Below are positions 53,998 to 63,993 of a DNA stretch of 64,000 bases, piece after piece (position 1 is the first letter of the stretch; every line of letters starts with the position of its first letter). The translations under genes and the position numbers were made by a program. A model generated the notes under the pieces. It was given only the letters and a program-made list of their open reading frames with translations, ran no database searches and was not told the origin of the DNA. The DNA comes from Pseudomonas alcaligenes (GTDB taxonomy: Bacteria; Pseudomonadota; Gammaproteobacteria; Pseudomonadales; Pseudomonadaceae): positions 372,001-436,000 of the forward strand of contig NZ_LZEU01000001.1 of NCBI RefSeq assembly GCF_014490745.1. Direction: 5' to 3'.

Positions 53998-56900
53998 ATG
54001 CAATGGATTTTCATGCTGGTTGGGCTGGTGCTCGGTGCGCTGGCCGATGAGTCGATCACCGGCGCGCTGCTTGGCGGCGTGATCGGTTTGGGGCTGGGCC
54101 AGGCGCTGCGCCTGCACGGGCTGGCGAGCGAGAACGCGGCGTTGCGCAAGGAGCTGAAGGGCTTCGCCGAGCGCTTCGAGCGCGGCACCACGGCCATGCA
54201 CGAGCGCCTGCTCAAGGTGGAGCAGGGCGCTTCGTCTGCGGCGCCGGAGCCTGTCGCGCCGGTGGTCGAGGAGCTGGTCGAGCCGCCGGCACCTGCCGCC
54301 GCAGCACCGGCCACGGCCGAGACGGCGCCCGAGGACGAGCTGGTCTGGGAGCTGCCGGAGCTCGTTGCCCCCGTGGCCCAGGCTGCGACCCCTGAGCCTC
54401 GGCCTGTGGTCGAGCCACTGCCGCAGACGCCTCGGCCCAACCCGCCGCGCCCGGCGGTCAAGGTACCGCGCGAGCCTTCGCCAATCGAGCGGGCCATCGA
54501 TATCGCCCAAGCCTGGCTGCTTGGCGGCAATACCGTGCTGCGGGTTGGCGTGGTGCTGCTGTTCCTCGGCCTGGCCTTCCTCCTGCGCTACGCCACCGAA
54601 GGCATGGTGGTGCCGGTGGCCCTGCGCTACGCCGGGGTGGCGGCCAGCGCCATCGTTCTGCTCGGCCTGGGCTGGTGGCTGCGCAAGCGCAACGAGAACT
54701 ACGGACTGATGTTGCAGGGTACCGGCATCGCGGTGATCTACCTGACCACCTTCGCCGCCATGCGCCTGCATCCGCTGCTCGACCCGCAGATGGCCCTGGC
54801 CCTGCTGGTGCTGGTGACGGCCTTCTCGGCCATCCTCGCGGTGACCCAGAACGCCCTGGGCCTGGCGGTGGCGGCAGCGCTCGGCGGCTTTGCCGCGCCG
54901 ATCCTCACCTCCACCGGCAGCGGCAACCATGTGGCGCTGTTCAGCTACTTCATCCTGCTCAACGGCGGCATCCTCGCCATCGCCTGGTTCAAGGCCTGGC
55001 GCCTGCTCAACCTGGTCGGCTTCTTCGGCACCTTCGGCATCGGCTTCGCCTGGGGGCTGCGCTCCTACACGCCGGAGCTGCTGTGGAGCACCGAGCCGTT
55101 CCTGATCCTGTTCTTCCTGATGTACGTGGCCATCGGCCTGTTGTTCGCCCGGCGCAAGCTGCGCGAGGGGGCGGATGCGCCGCTTGAGCGTGAGCTGCTG
55201 CTGCGCTGGTCGGCGGGCAAGGCCGACTATGTCGACGGCACCGTGCTGTTCGGCCCGCCGCTGGTGGGTTTCGGCCTGCAGTACGCGGTGGTGCAGCACA
55301 TCGAATTCGCCGCGGCCTTCAGTGCTCTGGGCCTGGGGTTGTTCTACCTGCTGCTGGCGCGCCTGCTCGCCGGACGTACCGCGGATCGCGCCCTGCTGCT
55401 GGTGGAAACCTGCCTGGCGCTGGGCGTGGTATTCGGCAGCCTGGCCATTCCGCTGGGCCTGGATGCGCGCTGGACGTCCGCTGCCTGGGCGGTGGAGGGC
55501 GCCGGTATCTACTGGCTCGGCCTGCGCCAGGGACGGCCGCTGGCGCGCGCCTTCGCCCTGTTCCTGCAGTTCGCGGCGGCGTTGGCTTTCCTCGGCGGCA
55601 TCGACTTCTCCATTCCCGGTGACACGGTGCTCGATGGCGCGCCGCTGGGCGCGCTGATGCTTGGGGCGGCGCTGCTGTTCAGCTTCTGGCAGCTGCGTCA
55701 GGCGCCCGAGGGTATCCCGCGTACCTGGGAACGGCGCGCCCCGCAGCTGCTGGCCGCGGCCGGGCTGGGCTTTCTCTACCTGATCGCGCCGCTGTGCCTG
55801 GGCGCCGAAGGCACCGCCATTGCCTGGGCGCTGGCCGGGTTGGCGACCCTGTTTGCCGGCCTGCGCCTGCAGTCGCGGACTTTCCTGTTCAGTGCCTTCG
55901 CCATCCAGCTGCTCGGCGGCGTGCTGTTCCTCGCCCGCCTGCGCGGCGCCGATGCGGATGGCGCCGGCGTGCTCGATTCGGGCTGGCGCGGCCTGCTGGT
56001 CTGCTCGCTGATCGGCTTGGCGCTGGTGGCCGGCATGCTGATCGCCGCGCGCGACAAGCTGGTCAGCCAGGATCGCCGGCTGATGCGCGGGCTGTCCCTG
56101 GTGCTGCTGGTGGGGCTGCTGTTCCTCAACCTGGCGGCGCTGTTCGTGCTGTCCTGGCAGAGCGCCAGCGCGGTGTGGGCCGGCAGCGGCCTGCTGGTGC
56201 TCTGGCTCAGCCTGCGTCTGCAGCTGCGCGCCAGTTTCCTGTTCGGTCTGCTGCTGCAGGTAGTCGGCGGCATTGCCTTCCTCGCTGCCAGCCCGCTGTT
56301 GCTTGGCCAGTTGCCCAGTGAGGGGCTGCGCCCGCTGGCCCATGCCGGCTTCTGGACGCCGCTGGTGCTGGCCCTGGCCGCCCAGGTCGGCGCCTGGCGC
56401 CTGCGCCATGTGCTGCTGCGCCAGCAGGCCGGGGCGCTGGATGGCCTGAGTCTGCAACGTCTGGCGCAGCTGCTGCTGGCCTGGGGTGCCGGCTGGTGGG
56501 TGCTGGCCCTGAGTGGCGAGGTACTGCGCTTCGTCGAGCCGGCCTGGCAGGGCGCCGCGCTGTTGAGCCTGGCGGCGGCCAGCGTAGCGCTGTGGAGCTG
56601 GCTGGCCGGGCGCCTGCACTGGCGCAGTCTGGCGCTGTTGTGCAGCCTGCTGGTGCCGGCGGCCCTGGTCATTCTGCTGCACCTGGCGCACGCCACCTAC
56701 CACCCGGCGGCGAATTTCGGCTGGCTCGGCTGGGGTCTGCTGTTCGCCGTGCACCTGCTGTCCCTGCGTCGTCTCGCCGAGCTGCTGCCGGCCGGTGTGC
56801 GCAGCGCCGCCCATGTGCTCGGCTGCTGGTTGATCCTCGGTGTGCTGGCGCTGGAGTTGCGTTACCTGCTGATGCTGCTGGCCGAGCAGTACAACGCCTG

Positions 56901-57597
56901 GCGCTGGCTGGGCTGGGCGGTCTTGCCGAGCCTGTACCTGCTGCTGATGGCGGCGCCGCGCCAGTTGCCCTGGCCGGTGGCCGGCTATCCGCGCGAGTAC
57001 CGGGTACTGGCCGCCGCACCGCTGGCCGCGCTGATGCTCGGCTGGTTCTGGCTGGCCAATATCGCCAGCGACGGCAATGCCGAGCCGCTGCCCTATCTGC
57101 CGCTGTTCAACCCGTTGGAGCTGGGCCTGCTGCTGGTGCTGCTGGCCATCTACAGCTGGCTGCGCAGCGGCCTGCCGCAACTGGGGCTGGCCCCGGTACG
57201 GGTGGAGCAGGGCGCGCAGCTGGTGGCGGGTATCTCGCTGTTCGCCCTGTTCACCGCCGCCGTGTTCCGTACCGCGCACCACTGGGGCGGGGTGCCGTTC
57301 CAGCTGGATCTGCTGCTCGACTCGATGCTGGTGCAGGCCGGTCTGTCCATCGTCTGGACGCTGATCGCCCTGCCGCTGATGATCGTCGGCCACCTGCGCG
57401 GGCGCCGCGAGCTGTGGCTGGTCGGCGCGGCGTTGATCGGCGTGGTGGTGGCCAAGCTGTTCTTCGTCGAGCTGGGTAACCGCGGTGGCCTGGAACGCAT
57501 CATTTCCTTTATCGGCGTCGGCGTGCTGCTGCTGATCGTCGGCTATTTCGCTCCCTTGCCGCCGCGCAAGGCTGAATCCGCACAGGTGAATGCATGA
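53998..57597 (+). CDS. DUF2339 multi-pass membrane protein
   Basis: 1199 residues. An N-terminal helix (1-35) and a coiled-coil segment (about 42-80) are followed by a Pro/Ala/Glu-rich linker to about 180. Then come some 25 or more hydrophobic helices, an arrangement typical of DUF2339. LLGGNTVLRVGVVLLFLGLAF and KLFFVELGN near the end are family signatures. Function unknown. The ATG overlap (ATGA) with the next gene shows coupling. By order this is a PA5114 counterpart, from memory. Confidence 0.85.
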   Translation: MQWIFMLVGLVLGALADESITGALLGGVIGLGLGQALRLHGLASENAALRKELKGFAERFERGTTAMHERLLKVEQGASSAAPEPVAPVVEELVEPPAPAAAAPATAETAPEDELVWELPELVAPVAQAATPEPRPVVEPLPQTPRPNPPRPAVKVPREPSPIERAIDIAQAWLLGGNTVLRVGVVLLFLGLAFLLRYATEGMVVPVALRYAGVAASAIVLLGLGWWLRKRNENYGLMLQGTGIAVIYLTTFAAMRLHPLLDPQMALALLVLVTAFSAILAVTQNALGLAVAAALGGFAAPILTSTGSGNHVALFSYFILLNGGILAIAWFKAWRLLNLVGFFGTFGIGFAWGLRSYTPELLWSTEPFLILFFLMYVAIGLLFARRKLREGADAPLERELLLRWSAGKADYVDGTVLFGPPLVGFGLQYAVVQHIEFAAAFSALGLGLFYLLLARLLAGRTADRALLLVETCLALGVVFGSLAIPLGLDARWTSAAWAVEGAGIYWLGLRQGRPLARAFALFLQFAAALAFLGGIDFSIPGDTVLDGAPLGALMLGAALLFSFWQLRQAPEGIPRTWERRAPQLLAAAGLGFLYLIAPLCLGAEGTAIAWALAGLATLFAGLRLQSRTFLFSAFAIQLLGGVLFLARLRGADADGAGVLDSGWRGLLVCSLIGLALVAGMLIAARDKLVSQDRRLMRGLSLVLLVGLLFLNLAALFVLSWQSASAVWAGSGLLVLWLSLRLQLRASFLFGLLLQVVGGIAFLAASPLLLGQLPSEGLRPLAHAGFWTPLVLALAAQVGAWRLRHVLLRQQAGALDGLSLQRLAQLLLAWGAGWWVLALSGEVLRFVEPAWQGAALLSLAAASVALWSWLAGRLHWRSLALLCSLLVPAALVILLHLAHATYHPAANFGWLGWGLLFAVHLLSLRRLAELLPAGVRSAAHVLGCWLILGVLALELRYLLMLLAEQYNAWRWLGWAVLPSLYLLLMAAPRQLPWPVAGYPREYRVLAAAPLAALMLGWFWLANIASDGNAEPLPYLPLFNPLELGLLLVLLAIYSWLRSGLPQLGLAPVRVEQGAQLVAGISLFALFTAAVFRTAHHWGGVPFQLDLLLDSMLVQAGLSIVWTLIALPLMIVGHLRGRRELWLVGAALIGVVVAKLFFVELGNRGGLERIISFIGVGVLLLIVGYFAPLPPRKAESAQVNA

Positions 57598-58952
57598 GCC
57601 GCTGGGTGAGTTGTGGGTGGTTGCTGGGTGCCGCCCTGCTGCTGGCGCCCTGGGCGCAGGCCGAGCAGGCGGCCGACTATGCCGTGCAGGTGCCGCTGGA
57701 GGTGTCCGGCGAGGGGCCCTGGTATCGCCTGGAGCTGCCGATGGCTTTGCAGCTGGCGGCCAGGCATGCCGACCTGCGCGATCTGCGGGTGTTCAACGCC
57801 GAGGGCGAGGCGCTGGCCTATGCCCTGACCCCGGCCAGCGCCTTGCCGACCGAGCAGCGACAGGAGGCCACGCTCAGGTGGTTCCCGCTGATGGGCGCGG
57901 CGGATCAGGCGGCACCGGCCATTCGCGTGCAGCGCAGCACCACGGGCACCCTGGTGGAAGTGACGCCGGAGGTTCAGGGCAGCGCGGAGCAGGTGCGCCG
58001 TGGCTGGCTGCTGGATGTCAGCGCCTTCGACCAGCCTCTGCACCGCCTGCGCCTGGACTGGAGCAGTGCCGAGGACGGCTTCCAGCGTTTCAGCATCGAG
58101 GCCAGCGACGATCTGCAGCACTGGAGCAGCTGGGGCGAGGGCCAGGTCGCCCGCCTGAGCTTCGCCAACGAGCGCATCGACCAGCGTGAAGTCGAGTTGC
58201 CCGGCGCCAAGGCACATTACCTGCGCCTGCTCTGGCTGGCGCCGCAGCAGGCGCCGACGCTGCTTGCGGCGCAGGCGGTGAGTATCGAGCAGGCCCCCGG
58301 GCAGCCGCCGCTGGTGTGGTCGACGGCATTGCCGGCGCAATCCGGCAAGCCCGGCGAATACAGCTGGGAGCTGCCGCTGAGTCTGCCGCTGGAGCGCCTG
58401 AAGATTGCCCTGCCGCAGGCCAATACCTTGGCGCCGGTCAGCCTGTCCGCACGCCAGGATGGCAGTCCGCAGTGGCGCGCGCTGACCCGTGGCCTGCTCT
58501 ATCGCCTGCCCCAGGATGGTCAGGAAGTGGTGCATGACGAGATCGAGCTGTACGGCCAGCCGGTGCGCCAGCTGCGTCTGCAGGTCGATCCACGTGGCGG
58601 TGGCCTGGGTACCGAGCAGCCGCAGCTGCAGGTGGCCATGCGTGCCAGCCAGGTGGTGTTCCTCGCCCGTGGCTCGGCACCTTATAGCCTGGCCATCGGC
58701 AAGGCCGACGGACAGTCGGCGGCGCTGCCGCTGGGCACGCTGGTGCCCGGATATCAGCCGACCCGCCTGGCCAGCCTGGGCGTCGCCCGGGCGCCGGCCG
58801 AGCTGCCGGCACAGACGCAGCAGGCCGCCGCGGCGCCCGCCACCGACTGGCAGCGCATCGGCCTGTGGGCGGTGCTGCTGGCCGGCGTGGCACTGCTTGG
58901 CGGCATGGCCTTCAGTCTGCTGCGCAAGCCCGGATCGACACACAACGGCTGA
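57594..58952 (+). CDS. DUF3999 periplasmic protein with C-terminal anchor
   Basis: 452 residues. Signal peptide to about 23 (APWAQAE). The large beta-rich domain is followed by one membrane helix near 423-440 (LWAVLLAGVALLGGMAF) and a short basic tail, the usual DUF3999 layout. It overlaps the DUF2339 stop by four bases, so the two probably form one membrane complex of unknown role. Ends with a strong terminator. Confidence 0.85.
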   Translation: MSRWVSCGWLLGAALLLAPWAQAEQAADYAVQVPLEVSGEGPWYRLELPMALQLAARHADLRDLRVFNAEGEALAYALTPASALPTEQRQEATLRWFPLMGAADQAAPAIRVQRSTTGTLVEVTPEVQGSAEQVRRGWLLDVSAFDQPLHRLRLDWSSAEDGFQRFSIEASDDLQHWSSWGEGQVARLSFANERIDQREVELPGAKAHYLRLLWLAPQQAPTLLAAQAVSIEQAPGQPPLVWSTALPAQSGKPGEYSWELPLSLPLERLKIALPQANTLAPVSLSARQDGSPQWRALTRGLLYRLPQDGQEVVHDEIELYGQPVRQLRLQVDPRGGGLGTEQPQLQVAMRASQVVFLARGSAPYSLAIGKADGQSAALPLGTLVPGYQPTRLASLGVARAPAELPAQTQQAAAAPATDWQRIGLWAVLLAGVALLGGMAFSLLRKPGSTHNG

Positions 58953-58961
58953 GCCGAAAGT

Positions 58962-58990
58962 AGCGGGGATCGTGCGTGATCCCCGCTTTT
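58962..58990 (+). terminator. Intrinsic terminator of the DUF2339-DUF3999 operon
   Basis: Perfect 10 bp stem AGCGGGGATC / GATCCCCGCT, loop GTGCGT, then TTTT. Confidence 0.88.
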
Positions 58991-59014
58991 GCCTGTTGAT
59001 CTGCTAAGAAAAGG

Positions 59015-59046
59015 GTGAATTGGTCGACAATTCACGCTAGATTCAC
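59015..59046. promoter_or_regulatory. CreB tag upstream of estA
   Basis: TTCAC-GCTAGA-TTCAC (59031-59046) is an exact TTCAC-N6-TTCAC, the known cre tag bound by CreB in enterobacteria and aeromonads. A third half-site in inverted orientation makes the palindrome GTGAATTG-N5-CAATTCAC (59015-59035). The direct repeat ends 43 bp before the estA ATG and would overlap or flank a promoter. CreB binding here is inferred. Confidence 0.7.
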
Positions 59047-59089
59047 CGAGTTACGCCATACGTCCAATAACAATTACAAGGACCTCTCG

Positions 59090-60922
59090 ATGAAGCGTGT
59101 TCTGACTTCTCTGGCAGCAGCCTGCCTGCTGGCTTCTGCAGCTCTTCCGGTACAAGCGGCCGACTCTCCTTATTCAACCATGATCGTGTTCGGCGACAGC
59201 CTGAGTGACTCGGGCTGGTTCACCGATGCCGATGGCCATGTGCGCTTCACCAACCGGGTCGGGCCTACCTATGGAGCTGGCGAGGCCTATGGGCCGGTTG
59301 CGCCGATGCTACTGGGCGGACAGTTGGGCGTCAGCGAAGATGACCAGCAGGCCGCCAATGCTGGCGGTAATAACTGGGCTGTAGGTGGTTATCGCACCGA
59401 CCAGATCCTGACGACAGTCAACAACAACTACCTGGCTGCCAACGGTTTCCGCGCCGATCCCAATGCGCTCTATTACCTGACAGGCGGTGGCAACGACTTC
59501 CTGCAGCTACAGGTCACCAGCACCGCAACGGCTCAGGCAGCCGCGGGGCGCCTGGTTGACAGTGTCGAGTCGTTACAACAAGCCGGGGCGCGCTACATCA
59601 TGGTCTGGCTGTTGCCCGATGTGGGCAAGACACCAGCTATTTCCGGTACAGGTCTGGCTGCCACCGTTTCTGCGCTGGGCCAGGACTTCAACGCCGAACT
59701 GGTGCGCCAGCTCGCCAGCGTGAATGCCGAAGTCATCCCACTGAACGTTCCGGCGATGCTTTCCGAGGTACTGGCCGATCCTGGTCGCTATGGGTTGGCC
59801 ACGAACCTGACCACTGCCCAGCTGATCGGTACTTGCTTCTCCGGCTGCAGCAACGAGAACCCCATCTACGGCATCAACGGCAGCAACCCCGACCCGACCA
59901 AGCTGCTGTTCAACGACGGCGTGCACCCGACCATCACCGGGCAGACCCTGATTGCCGACTACGCCTACTCGCTGCTGGCGGCGCCCTGGGAAATCAGCCT
60001 GCTGCCGGAGATGGGCCTTGGCACCCTGAAAAGCCACCAGGATCAGCTGCGTGCCCAGTGGCAGGCTGACTGGGAAGGTTGGCAGGCGGTTGGCCAGTGG
60101 CGTTCGTTCATCAACGCCGGTGGTCATCGGCAGAGCTATGACGTCTATTCCAGCGATGCCGATGGCAATGGCTACAGCCTGAATGTCGGCACCAGCTACC
60201 GCTTCGACGACGCCTGGCGCTTTGGCCTGGCGGCCGGTTACTACGAGCAGAGCCTGGAAGCCGGCAATGCCGACTCCGACTACGACCTGAAGAGCTACCT
60301 GGGCAGCGCCTTCGCCCAGTACCAGCAGAACCGCTGGTGGGGCGAGCTGGCCGCCACGGTCGGCTACCTCGATTACGACGACCTGACCCGCAAGTTCGAC
60401 ATGGGCCCGACCACCCGCAGCGAACAGGGCGACACCGACGGCAATCTGTGGGGCCTGAGCGGCCGCGTCGGTTACGACATCGCCCAGTCCGTCGACAGCG
60501 CCTGGCACCTCAGCCCGTTCCTCAGTGCCGACTATGCGCGGGTCGAGGTGGACAGCTACAGCGAGGACGGCCAGGACTCGGCGGCGCTCAACTATGGCGA
60601 CCAGAAGCGCACCTCCAAGCGTCTCGGCGCCGGCCTGCAAGGGCTGTTCGACCTCAATGCGCAGACCCGCCTGTTCGGCGAAGTGGCGATGGAGCGCGAG
60701 TACGAGGACGACAGCAGCGACGTCGACATGTCCCTGCGCAGCCTGCCGACCATCGACTACACCCTGCAGGGCTACACCCCGGACGACCGCACCTGGCGCG
60801 CCAGCCTGGGCGTGCGTCACCAGCTGACCCCGGAACTGTCCCTGCGTGCGGCCTACAACTACCGCAACGCCGACGACAGCGACCAGCAGGGCCTCAACCT
60901 GTCCCTGGCCCTGGACATCTGA
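59090..60922 (+). CDS. estA: EstA-type GDSL esterase autotransporter
   Basis: 610 residues. Signal peptide to about 24 (PVQA). The SGNH/GDSL passenger has block [10 protein letters not shown] with nucleophile S37, block [11 protein letters not shown], block III GGGNDF, and block V NDGVHPT with D276 and H279. The C-terminal third is a type V secretion beta-barrel ending SLALDI. EstA stays at the cell surface; in P. aeruginosa it affects rhamnolipid production, motility and biofilm. It is slightly shorter than the PAO1 protein (about 646). Candidate CreB tag upstream. Confidence 0.94.
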   Translation: MKRVLTSLAAACLLASAALPVQAADSPYSTMIVFGDSLSDSGWFTDADGHVRFTNRVGPTYGAGEAYGPVAPMLLGGQLGVSEDDQQAANAGGNNWAVGGYRTDQILTTVNNNYLAANGFRADPNALYYLTGGGNDFLQLQVTSTATAQAAAGRLVDSVESLQQAGARYIMVWLLPDVGKTPAISGTGLAATVSALGQDFNAELVRQLASVNAEVIPLNVPAMLSEVLADPGRYGLATNLTTAQLIGTCFSGCSNENPIYGINGSNPDPTKLLFNDGVHPTITGQTLIADYAYSLLAAPWEISLLPEMGLGTLKSHQDQLRAQWQADWEGWQAVGQWRSFINAGGHRQSYDVYSSDADGNGYSLNVGTSYRFDDAWRFGLAAGYYEQSLEAGNADSDYDLKSYLGSAFAQYQQNRWWGELAATVGYLDYDDLTRKFDMGPTTRSEQGDTDGNLWGLSGRVGYDIAQSVDSAWHLSPFLSADYARVEVDSYSEDGQDSAALNYGDQKRTSKRLGAGLQGLFDLNAQTRLFGEVAMEREYEDDSSDVDMSLRSLPTIDYTLQGYTPDDRTWRASLGVRHQLTPELSLRAAYNYRNADDSDQQGLNLSLALDI

Positions 60923-60934
60923 GTCACCTGCCGG

Positions 60935-60953
60935 CGGCCCCGCAACGGGGCCG
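60935..60953. terminator. Hairpin after estA
   Basis: CGGCCCCG / CGGGGCCG with loop CAA. No T-run, so a weak terminator at best. Confidence 0.45.
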
Positions 60954-61052
60954 TCGCATGGCCTCTCATCCGCTGCCGGATGCGACAGAGGCGCCAAAGC
61001 CTGCAAACGGTTAAACTGCGCGCGATTTCGACTTCCCTTCCGGAGCCTCTCC

Positions 61053-62063
61053 ATGTCGCGCGTCACCCTCAGCCGCTATCTGATCGAACAGACCCGCAGC
61101 CACAACACCCCGGCCGATCTGCGCTTCCTCATCGAAGTGGTCGCGCGCGCGTGCAAGGAAATCAGCCATGCCGTGTCCAAGGGCGCGCTGGGCGGCGTGC
61201 TTGGCAGCATGGGCACCGAGAACGTTCAGGGTGAGGTGCAGAAGAAGCTCGACGTGATCTCCAACGAGATCCTCCTCGAGGCCAACGAGTGGGGCGGTCA
61301 CCTGGCCGGCATGGCGTCCGAGGAAATGGACAATGCCTACCAGATCCCCGGCAAGTACCCGAAAGGCGCCTACCTGCTGGTGTTCGACCCGCTGGACGGC
61401 TCCAGCAACATCGACGTCAACGTCTCGGTCGGCACCATCTTCTCCGTGCTGCGCTGCCCGCCACAGTACCTGACTCAGAACGACAGCCTCGATGAGCAGG
61501 CCTTCCTGCAGCCGGGCACCGAGCAGGTTGCCGCCGGCTACGCCATCTACGGCCCGCAGACCATGCTGATGCTGACCCTGGGCGACGGCGTGATGGGCTT
61601 CACCCTGGATCGCGAGATGGGCAGCTTCGTGCTCACCCACGACAACATCAAGGTACCGGCCAGCACCGCCGAGTTCGCCATCAACATGTCCAACCAGCGT
61701 CACTGGGAAGCCCCGGTGCAGCGCTATGTCTCCGAGCTGCTGGCCGGCAAGGAAGGCCCGCTGGGCAAGAACTACAACATGCGCTGGATCGCCTCGATGG
61801 TGGCCGACGTGCACCGCATCCTCACCCGCGGCGGCCTGTTCATGTATCCGCGCGATGCCCGCGAGCCGGAGAAGCCGGGCAAGCTGCGCCTGATGTACGA
61901 GGCCAACCCGATGTCGATGCTCATCGAGCAGGCGGGTGGCGCCGCCACCAACGGCACCCAGCGCATTCTCGATATCCAGCCGGAGTCCCTGCACCAGCGC
62001 GTGGCGGTGTTCCTCGGCTCGAAGGAAGAAGTCGAGCGCGCCACCGCCTACCACCAGGCCTGA
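61053..62063 (+). CDS. fbp: Class I fructose-1,6-bisphosphatase
   Basis: 336 residues. The metal and phosphate site [21 protein letters not shown] following it, and [19 protein letters not shown] near the C-terminus are diagnostic of class I FBPase. It catalyses the committed step of gluconeogenesis. It lies 130 bp after estA; in P. aeruginosa a glyoxalase gene stands between the two (from memory), which is missing here. The next gene begins four bases after the stop. Confidence 0.96.
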   Translation: MSRVTLSRYLIEQTRSHNTPADLRFLIEVVARACKEISHAVSKGALGGVLGSMGTENVQGEVQKKLDVISNEILLEANEWGGHLAGMASEEMDNAYQIPGKYPKGAYLLVFDPLDGSSNIDVNVSVGTIFSVLRCPPQYLTQNDSLDEQAFLQPGTEQVAAGYAIYGPQTMLMLTLGDGVMGFTLDREMGSFVLTHDNIKVPASTAEFAINMSNQRHWEAPVQRYVSELLAGKEGPLGKNYNMRWIASMVADVHRILTRGGLFMYPRDAREPEKPGKLRLMYEANPMSMLIEQAGGAATNGTQRILDIQPESLHQRVAVFLGSKEEVERATAYHQA

Positions 62064-62066
62064 GCC

Positions 62067-62666
62067 ATGCCGGCCTGGCAGCCGTTGCTGGACTGGTGGT
62101 TCGGCACTGCCGCCAGTGCCGCCGAGGTTGCCGCCCAGCGCCAGGCGCTGTGGTTCGGCTACCGCGCCGAGCAGGATGAGCAGGCGCGCCAGCGCTTCGC
62201 TGCATGCTGCGAGCAGGCCCTGGCCGGCGAACTGCAGGCCTGGGCCGAGCAGCCGCAGGGCTGGCTGGCGTTACTTCTGCTGCTTGACCAGCTGCCGCGC
62301 ATGCTGCATCGCGGTACGGCCCAGGCTTTCTCCGGTGATGCCCGCGCGCGCAGCCTGCTGAGCGCTGGCCTGGCCCGCGGCTTCGACCGGCAATTGCCGG
62401 CGATCCGTCAGGTCTTCGTCTATCTGGTGCTGGAACATGCCGAGGAGCTGGCCGCCCAGGATCAGGCCGTGGCCGCCTTCACCCGTCTGCATGAGCAGGC
62501 CCAACCCGCCGAGCGCGAGCTGTTCGCCGGCTTTCTCGAGTTTGCCCAGCGCCACCGCGAAGTGATCGCCCGCTTCGGCCGCTTCCCCCACCGCAATGCC
62601 CAGCTCGGGCGTGCCACGACGCCGGACGAAGAAGCGTTCCTGCGGGAACCTGGCTCACGCTTCTGA
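62067..62666 (+). CDS. DUF924 family protein
   Basis: 199 residues, all helical. DUF924 marks are WWFG at the start, LALLLLLDQLPRMLHRGT and GRFPHRN with the conserved FPHRN near the end. These proteins are annotated as unknown; a TPR-like fold is predicted. Four-base gap from fbp indicates the same operon. Confidence 0.9.
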   Translation: MPAWQPLLDWWFGTAASAAEVAAQRQALWFGYRAEQDEQARQRFAACCEQALAGELQAWAEQPQGWLALLLLLDQLPRMLHRGTAQAFSGDARARSLLSAGLARGFDRQLPAIRQVFVYLVLEHAEELAAQDQAVAAFTRLHEQAQPAERELFAGFLEFAQRHREVIARFGRFPHRNAQLGRATTPDEEAFLREPGSRF

Positions 62667-62736
62667 CGTCCAACCGGCGCATCTGCCCGAGGCTTGTGCC
62701 AAGCTCTGGCTTTCCCTTTTCTCCAGGAGTCGCTCC

Positions 62737-62991
62737 ATGTCGCTGCGCAATCTCATCGTCCTCACTGCCTGTGTCCTGCTCGCCGCCTGCAGCAAGATCA
62801 ACCAGGAGAACTACTCCAAAATCAAAGCCGGCATGGCCAAGGGCGAAGTGGAAAGCCTGCTCGGCAGCCCGACCGAGTGCAGCGGGGCGATCGGCCTGAC
62901 CAGCTGCACCTGGGGCGACCAGAAGACCTTCATCAGTGTGCAGTTCGCTGGCGACAAGGTGATGATGTTTTCCGGCCAGGGCCTGAAGTAA
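62737..62991 (+). CDS. Small lipoprotein (SmpA/OmlA-like fold)
   Basis: 84 residues. Lipobox LLAAC at about 15-19, then a short beta-rich domain (YSKIKAGMAKGEVESLLGSP) resembling SmpA/BamE-fold lipoproteins such as DUF3862. Two further Cys (TECSGAIGLTSCTW) may form a disulfide. Ribosome site AGGAG. Precedes blc by only three bases, so co-translated. Confidence 0.85.
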   Translation: MSLRNLIVLTACVLLAACSKINQENYSKIKAGMAKGEVESLLGSPTECSGAIGLTSCTWGDQKTFISVQFAGDKVMMFSGQGLK

Positions 62992-62994
62992 TCC

Positions 62995-63552
62995 ATGCGC
63001 CTGCTTGCCTCATCCCTGTTGTGCGTTGTGCTGGGTGGCTGTGCCGCTGCGGGCGATGCCCTTGCGCCGCCGCAGACTGCCGGCCAGGTTGATCTGCAGC
63101 GTTACCAGGGCACCTGGTACGAGCTGGCGCGTTTGCCGATGTTCTTCCAGCGCAATTGCGCGCAGTCCGAGGCGCAATACCAGCTGCAGAGCGATGGTAG
63201 CGTTGGCGTGACGAATCGCTGCCGTACGCTCGCAGGCGAGTGGCAGGAAGCCAGGGGCAGTGCCGTGGCTCAGGTCGCGGGCCATACCGACAAGCTGTGG
63301 GTGCGTTTCGATAACTGGTTCAGCCGGCTCTTCCCCGATACGGTCAAGGGCGACTACTGGGTACTTTATCTGGATGACGGCTACCAGACCGCCCTGGTTG
63401 GCAACCCCAACCGCGAGTACCTCTGGCTGTTGTCGCGCAGTCCGCAGGTGTCGGCGCAGACCCGCGAGACCCTGCTGGCGCAAGCCAAGGCCCGTGGTTA
63501 TGACACTGCCGAGCTGATCTGGCGCATAGCGGATGCGCAGATCGATCGGTAA
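62995..63552 (+). CDS. blc: Bacterial lipocalin
   Basis: 185 residues, outer-membrane lipoprotein with lipobox VLGGC. The lipocalin GxW motif is in YQGTWYELARLPMFFQRNC, followed by VTNRCRTLAGEW and GDYWVLYLDDGYQTALVG. Blc binds lipids, possibly lysophospholipids. The gene order fbp, DUF924, lipoprotein, blc matches P. aeruginosa PA5110-PA5107, from memory. Confidence 0.93.
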   Translation: MRLLASSLLCVVLGGCAAAGDALAPPQTAGQVDLQRYQGTWYELARLPMFFQRNCAQSEAQYQLQSDGSVGVTNRCRTLAGEWQEARGSAVAQVAGHTDKLWVRFDNWFSRLFPDTVKGDYWVLYLDDGYQTALVGNPNREYLWLLSRSPQVSAQTRETLLAQAKARGYDTAELIWRIADAQIDR

Positions 63553-63555
63553 CCC

Positions 63556-63993
63556 TCAGCGTTTGCTGCGCAGGCGCACCACGATCTCAGTGTCGCCCTC
63601 GGCATGCTCGAACAGGCATTGCCGCGGCGTCGGCTTGCCGTTGAGCAGGCTCGGATTGGCGGAGAAACCCACCGGCTCCAGCGGGATGCCGCGCGGGCTG
63701 AGGTCGAGGCGGCCATTGCCGTTGCTGTCCTGGTACAGCTGCAGGGCGTAGCGCCCGGGCGGCAGGTTGCGCAGGCGCAGCGGCGCCTGCTGGCTCTCGA
63801 TCTGGCGCAGGATGCGGCCGTCCCAGTCCGGCTGGTCGGCGAACACCAGGGCCAGGTGCAGCGCGGCGCCGTCCTGCTGGCCTTCGAGGCGTACCAGGAT
63901 GTCGCCGGCGTGCAGCGCCGGGCAGACCAGCAGTAGCGCCAGCGGCGCCAGACGGCACAGCGCGGTTACGGTTTGAAGAATTCTCTGTGGCAT
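63556..63993 (-). CDS. DUF2141 family secreted protein
   Basis: 145 residues with signal peptide to about 29 (CPALHA). Mature part has LRNLPPGRYALQLYQDSNGNGRLD and GFSANPSL, hallmarks of DUF2141, a small all-beta domain. Function unknown. Convergent with blc, three bases between stop codons. Its start lies seven bases from the window end. Confidence 0.85.
   Translation of the reverse strand: MPQRILQTVTALCRLAPLALLLVCPALHAGDILVRLEGQQDGAALHLALVFADQPDWDGRILRQIESQQAPLRLRNLPPGRYALQLYQDSNGNGRLDLSPRGIPLEPVGFSANPSLLNGKPTPRQCLFEHAEGDTEIVVRLRSKR

Noticed and set aside
53941..57393. 1150-codon minus-strand open frame opposite the DUF2339 gene
   Set aside because: Low-complexity Gln/Arg/Ala/Gly translation; the plus strand shows a proper multi-helix membrane protein.
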